Of a stretch of DNA of 64,000 nucleotides, positions 60,244 through 64,000 are shown piece by piece. The notes under the pieces were generated by a model. The model had not been told where the DNA came from. It made no database searches and saw only the letters and a program-made list of their open reading frames with translations. This DNA is from Lewinellaceae bacterium (GTDB taxonomy: Bacteria; Bacteroidota; Bacteroidia; Chitinophagales; Saprospiraceae). The position numbers and the translations under genes are program-made. Position 1 is the stretch's first letter. Each line of letters starts with the position of its first letter. The stretch spans positions 1,103,049 to 1,167,048 of the forward strand of contig JACJYO010000001.1 of NCBI GenBank assembly GCA_020636075.1, read 5' to 3'.

Positions 60244-60798
60244 CTAAAGTACTAAGGCCAATATGAGGTATAAAATTATGGTGACTTCAAATAATCGCCG
60301 CAAATCGCTCAAGGCATACCGGAGGCGCGTTTTGATCGTGCCGATCGGTATACCGGTTTCTTTGGCCGCCTCCTCCTGCGTGTAGCCCTTGAAATAGAGC
60401 AACTCGATGAGCAGTCGGTATTTTTCATCCAGCTTGTCGACAGCCTCCCGCACGCCAATGTGATCGGGATTGATAGCAGCCCCGCCGGGACTATGTACGA
60501 GTGTTTCGATCGAATCGGTTTTCCGGCTTTTCTGAAATTGAGCCGTTCGGGTCACATCGATGGCGGTGTTGCGCGCAATATTGGCCAGCCAGGTAAACAA
60601 CCGCCCTTTGCTACTGTCGTAACTCGCGCTGTTGCGCCACACCTTGACGAAGGTATCCTGAATAACCTGTTCCGCCAGCTCCGGCGCCTGCACGATGCGC
60701 AAGGCAATGCCATACAAGGCGCCACTGTACGCATCGTACAGCGCACTGATCACCGTCGGGTCCTGTTCTTTTAGCCTTGAAATGTATTGCTCCTGCAT
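60244..60798 (-). CDS. SigK-like ECF sigma factor
   Basis: 184 residues. Region 2 (~20-90) includes LAEQVIQDTFVKVWRNSASYD and GRLFTWLANIARNTAIDVTR; region 4 (~120-170) has YTQEEAAKETGIPIGTIKTRLRYAL. The linker carries Bacteroidota-typical residues (HIGVREAVDKLDEKYR). The last 13 residues (VTIILYLILALVL) are strongly hydrophobic, which is unusual for a soluble sigma factor. It is paired with the RskA-type protein and divergent from two DUF4331 genes, which are plausible targets. Confidence 0.92.
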   Translation of the reverse strand: MQEQYISRLKEQDPTVISALYDAYSGALYGIALRIVQAPELAEQVIQDTFVKVWRNSASYDSSKGRLFTWLANIARNTAIDVTRTAQFQKSRKTDSIETLVHSPGGAAINPDHIGVREAVDKLDEKYRLLIELLYFKGYTQEEAAKETGIPIGTIKTRLRYALSDLRRLFEVTIILYLILALVL

Positions 60799-61020
60799 CG
60801 GGAAGCCGGGTTGGAAAAGGTTGGTTCAGACAAAAATAGGCGAAATGTCCGGCACAAAACAACGGAACTTATTTGAATTGAACCGCCAGACATTTCAATG
60901 TTCTGTGCAAAACGGTATTTGAACAATAGTACAGCCGTTTTGTGCAGCGATTCAATATTTTTTTTCAAAAAAAATGAAACAAAAAAAATCCGAACGGCGA
61001 CTGGGCACGTACATGAGGCA
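60799..61020. promoter_or_regulatory. Divergent control region between the sigma gene and DUF4331 genes
   Basis: GGAACTT at 60862-60868 resembles an ECF -35 element, but no matching -10 was confirmed. An imperfect inverted repeat, ctgtgcaaaacgg (~60902-60914) and ccgttttgtgcag (~60932-60944), lies between the genes and may bind a regulator. No gene is seen here. Confidence 0.35.
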
Positions 61021-62778
61021 ATGTCTTTTCACAAAAACACATGCCATATGCAAAATGTCTTCAATGTACCTGTTCGGAGCTTGCTGTTGCTGGCGCTGTT
61101 TTTCCTGGCTACTACGGCCCGGGCATCCAGCCACCGCGAAGCCCCGCTTATTGCCAACGACCCCTTGGCCGACAACACCGATGTGTATGCCTTCCGCAGC
61201 CCGGATGCGCCCAACACGATCACCATCATTGCCTGCTACATTCCGGCAGAACTTCCCCACGGCGGGCCCAATTTTCACACCTTCGGTGAAAATGTCCGCT
61301 ATGAAATTCACGTCGACAACGACCCGGCCATCCCCGGCGATGAAGTCACCTACCGGTTTACGTTCACCCGCGTGAACGAGGATCCGACGACGTTTTTCCG
61401 CGTTCGCTTGGGCAAGGAGAACCTCAAAGTGCGCTACAAGTGCGAACGCAGCACCGATGGCGGCCAAAGTTGGCAAACCATCGTCGATGGCGGGATGGTA
61501 CCGCCGCCCTACATCGGCCCGCGCTCCATTGAAAGCCCGGTCGGGCTGAACACGACCTATGCCAGCCTCATGCAGCAGGCTGTCACGTCGGCATCCACCG
61601 GCGAAACGGTGTTCTGCGGTCCGGTGGACGACCCGTTCTTCGTCGACCTCGGCGGCGTGTTTGACCTGGGAAATATGCCCCGGCAAAATGGCCAGTTTCG
61701 CGACGGCCTTGGCCAGTTCAACTGCCACGCGATCTGCCTTCAAGTACCCATCAGCACCCTGCTGAAATCCGGTGCTGCGGCAACGCCTGTAAATATTCTC
61801 GATCCCGATTACGTGATCGGCGTATGGGCCAGTGCCAGCCGCCGCAACACCCGGACGCTCAATGCCAACGGCCCGGGCTACAACGATTCGGGCGATTGGG
61901 TGCAGGTCAGCCGCTTGGGTATGCCGCTCACCAATGAAGCGGTGATCCCGATCGGTTACAAGGACTTCTGGAACGCGCTCACACCTTACGATGAACTCAG
62001 CGATACCCAGCTCGACGGTTTTTTCTACAATCCGGAACTCGCCCTGTACATGGACGACGATCTGTTTGGCGGCGCAGTGCCGGCTTTTTCCAAACTGCGC
62101 ATACAGCGCAAATCGCTCGGCGCCTTTGATTTCGGTTACGGGAAAGACGGCCTGTATTCGCTTAAGGGTAACCCGGCACTTGCCGGCACCGCACTCGACG
62201 ATGCCGTATTTGGCACGCTCTTGCTGCCCGGACCCGGCAAAGCCCGCTCCGTGGACCTTTGGCCGGCCTTTCACACCGGCGTACCCAATTTGCCACCCTA
62301 CCAACTGGCTACCGGGAAAAACGGCAATCCCCTGGCAGCCGGCAAACCTTTCATCAACAACTTCTTGCCTAATGGCGGCGACATGCTCCGCCTGAATATG
62401 GCCACACCGGTCACGCCGCGTGATGATGCCAACTTCAGTTCGCAAGGGCTCGTAGCCGCAGCTGTACTTGGTCTGACGCAGGCGCCGTATAACGAAAGCG
62501 CCGACCTGGAATTCATTCCCAACATGGACGGCTTCCCCAATGGCCGCCGCTTGGAAGATGACGTCACCCGCATTGAATTGCAAGCCGTAAGCGGTGTGGT
62601 ATTGGCAGCCATCGGACTCTGGTACGACGACTACGTGCCCGGCACCACGGCCAGTCCGGTCACCCCACGGTTGCTCAATGTGCTGACCTACGATACCGGT
62701 GTCAACAAAAATGACAAGGCCTTTCAGGCCAGCTTCCCCTACCTCGCCGCACCCTGGGCTGGTACGGAAACGGAGTAA
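61021..62778 (+). CDS. DUF4331 exported protein (first copy)
   Basis: 585 residues from the ATG at 61021; an ATG at 61048 also gives a good signal peptide (VRSLLLLALFFLATTARA). The mature protein starts SSHREAPLIANDPLADNTDVYAFRSPD, the DUF4331 hallmark. Repeated landmarks include RYEIHVDNDPA, DDPFFVDLGGVFDLG, VIGVWASASR and VQVSRLGMPLTNE. Function is unknown for the family; it is exported and possibly surface-associated. The last ~80 residues contain a second region (LEFIPNMDGFPNGRRLEDDV) that closes the domain. It is followed after 98 bases by a paralogue. Confidence 0.88.
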   Translation: MSFHKNTCHMQNVFNVPVRSLLLLALFFLATTARASSHREAPLIANDPLADNTDVYAFRSPDAPNTITIIACYIPAELPHGGPNFHTFGENVRYEIHVDNDPAIPGDEVTYRFTFTRVNEDPTTFFRVRLGKENLKVRYKCERSTDGGQSWQTIVDGGMVPPPYIGPRSIESPVGLNTTYASLMQQAVTSASTGETVFCGPVDDPFFVDLGGVFDLGNMPRQNGQFRDGLGQFNCHAICLQVPISTLLKSGAAATPVNILDPDYVIGVWASASRRNTRTLNANGPGYNDSGDWVQVSRLGMPLTNEAVIPIGYKDFWNALTPYDELSDTQLDGFFYNPELALYMDDDLFGGAVPAFSKLRIQRKSLGAFDFGYGKDGLYSLKGNPALAGTALDDAVFGTLLLPGPGKARSVDLWPAFHTGVPNLPPYQLATGKNGNPLAAGKPFINNFLPNGGDMLRLNMATPVTPRDDANFSSQGLVAAAVLGLTQAPYNESADLEFIPNMDGFPNGRRLEDDVTRIELQAVSGVVLAAIGLWYDDYVPGTTASPVTPRLLNVLTYDTGVNKNDKAFQASFPYLAAPWAGTETE

Positions 62779-62876
62779 GCACCAAACTATCCCTGCCGGC
62801 ATCCGAGCCGACGGCACAGCAACCATGAGCACAACCCCGAAAGCCACATTAATTCACACAATCATTCCTTTAGACG

Positions 62877-64000
62877 ATGAAATCCATATTTAAAAATATC
62901 CTGACCGCCGGCATTCTGGTTCTCCTGGGCTTGCCGGCCCTGGCTTCGAGCCACCGCGAGGCGCCGTTGATCGCCGACGACCCGCTCGCTGATAATGTGG
63001 ACGTGTATGCGTTCCGCAGTCCCAATCCGCAGAATACCATCACCCTGATTGCCACTTATGTACCGGTACAGTTGCCACAAGGCGGTCCGAATTACTATTC
63101 CTTCGGGGAAAATATCCGCTACGAAATTCACGTGGACAACGACCCGAGCAAGCCCGGCGATGAAATCATCTATCGTGTGGTGTTTACCATGGAAAACGAA
63201 GACCCCACCACGTTTTTCAACATTCGCCTGGGCAAACAAAACCTCAAAATGCGCTACACCCTGTACCGGTCGGACAACGGCGGAAAAACGTTTATCCCCA
63301 TCCTCGTAAACCGCCCGGTGCCGCCAACCAATATCGGTGAACGTTCCATCAGCTCGCCCCTTGGTTTGGGCCAGCCGTACAGCCAGCTCGTAGACCGCAA
63401 TACCGTGTATGCTGCAACCGGCGAGCGGGTGTACATCGGCCCGGCCGACGACCCGTTTTTTGTCGACCTCGGCGGTGTGTTTGATCTGGGCGACCTGCCC
63501 CGACAAAACGGCGGCGCCCGCGATGGCCTTGCCTGCAAGAATGTGAGTGCCATTGCCATTCAGGTACCGATGCAGGTACTGCTTAAAAAGGGCGCCCCGC
63601 GAAAACCGGTCAACATCCTTGATTCCGACTATGTGATCGGTGTGTGGGCCAGCGCCAGCCGCCAGCAGATCCGCACACTTGGCCAAGGCACGGAAGAGTA
63701 TTCCGGTCCGTGGGTGCAGGTGAGCCGCCTGGGCATGCCGTTGACCAATGAGGCCGTCATTCCGGTTGGGTTTAAAGATTACTGGAACAGCCTCACACCG
63801 TACCAGGAACTTGCCGACACCCAACTCGATGAATTTTTCTACAATCCGGAACTGGGCCTGTACATGGACGACGACTTGTTTGGTGCAGCCGTGCCTGCTC
63901 TATCGCCATTGCGTATCCAGCGCAAATCGCTGGGCATGTTCGATTTCGGCAATGGTCAAGATGGCCTCTACCCGCTGAAAGGCACCGCGGCCGTAGCCGG
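62877..64000 (+). CDS. DUF4331 exported protein (second copy, 3' partial)
   Basis: The frame starts at the ATG at 62877 and is still open at the window edge, so 374 residues are visible. Signal MKSIFKNILTAGILVLLGLPALA is followed by SSHREAPLIADDPLADNVDV. It aligns with the upstream gene throughout (RYEIHVDNDPSKPGDE, DDPFFVDLGGVFDLGDLPRQNG, VIGVWASASRQQ, RLGMPLTNEAVIPVGFKDYW), so this is a tandem duplication with clear divergence. Both copies are likely expressed together. Confidence 0.88.
   Translation, partial: MKSIFKNILTAGILVLLGLPALASSHREAPLIADDPLADNVDVYAFRSPNPQNTITLIATYVPVQLPQGGPNYYSFGENIRYEIHVDNDPSKPGDEIIYRVVFTMENEDPTTFFNIRLGKQNLKMRYTLYRSDNGGKTFIPILVNRPVPPTNIGERSISSPLGLGQPYSQLVDRNTVYAATGERVYIGPADDPFFVDLGGVFDLGDLPRQNGGARDGLACKNVSAIAIQVPMQVLLKKGAPRKPVNILDSDYVIGVWASASRQQIRTLGQGTEEYSGPWVQVSRLGMPLTNEAVIPVGFKDYWNSLTPYQELADTQLDEFFYNPELGLYMDDDLFGAAVPALSPLRIQRKSLGMFDFGNGQDGLYPLKGTAAVA

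Noticed and set aside
60952..62847. 631-codon minus-strand frame
   Set aside because: Antisense to the DUF4331 gene; the opposite frame has a signal peptide, a family hallmark and a similar paralogue next door. A shorter shadow at 62862-63824 is rejected likewise.
1..64000. tRNA, rRNA, tmRNA, prophage or intact IS genes
   Set aside because: A reading of the intergenic stretches found no T-loop/CCA-type structure, rRNA core or transposase; all gene-rich regions are accounted for by chromosomal families.

Overview
The window is chromosomal DNA from a Bacteroidota bacterium, most likely class Saprospiria (Lewinella/Haliscomenobacter relatives). Four large exported proteins carry or resemble a type IX secretion (T9SS) C-terminal sorting domain. 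A PorP/SprF gene sits beside an OmpA/beta-propeller gene. Families largely confined to Bacteroidota are present (DUF4271 beside hemD, the 'GT..IPAN' exported domain, DUF5362). atpD-atpC stand apart from the other ATP synthase genes, and TAnnTTTG motifs, the Bacteroidota -7 promoter element, occur upstream of many genes. No rRNA, tRNA, CRISPR array, prophage or intact insertion sequence was seen. The family names come from recognising sequence; no search was run.

Layout. 1-3.4 kb: the 3' end of a T9SS cargo gene and a stand-alone paaZ. 3.7-6.4 kb: an ECF sigma factor followed by a large single-pass membrane protein, probably a surface-signalling pair. 6.4-10.7 kb: hemD, DUF4271, purA and two small membrane proteins. 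10.8-16 kb: HlyD-type adaptor and TolC (no pump gene), then an M14 zinc carboxypeptidase lipoprotein. 15.9-21.5 kb: two paralogous beta-helix T9SS cargo proteins. 21.6-26.5 kb: a frameshifted dacB-like gene, ftsY, an orphan LytTR regulator and a LysM lytic transglycosylase. 26.7-28.8 kb: atpD and atpC separated by a long inverted repeat. 28.9-34.5 kb: a T9SS cargo, a helical-repeat protein and a lipoprotein. 34.5-35.3 kb: about 0.8 kb without a gene, holding several hairpins and a terminator, a candidate non-coding RNA.

35.3-43 kb is a dense housekeeping block: panB, mltG, an aldo/keto reductase, iscX overlapping kdsC, a UbiA-family prenyltransferase, maf, a GT4 glycosyltransferase and a DUF2520 protein. 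43-46.8 kb: gamma-glutamyltransferase, then a tightly packed four-gene operon of unknown function (PGDYG-like, DUF4231, two DUF5362 proteins). 46.8-50.4 kb: an alpha-amylase-type lipoprotein, a GlsB/YeaQ protein and an SLC45-like sugar transporter, consistent with alpha-glucan use. 50.7-54.4 kb: an acidic-tailed protein and the OmpA and PorP pair. 54.6-57.3 kb: cutC, a polysaccharide flippase and a DUF697-like/SHOCT protein.

From about 57.4 to 59.4 kb the DNA becomes strongly AT-rich. It holds one lipoprotein gene, a second lipoprotein gene broken by two frameshifts, a 5' scrap of an HNH-nuclease-like gene and two long imperfect palindromes: an acquired, decaying accessory island. The end of the window has a SigK-like sigma factor and RskA-type anti-sigma factor divergent from two tandem DUF4331 exported proteins, the second cut off by the window edge.
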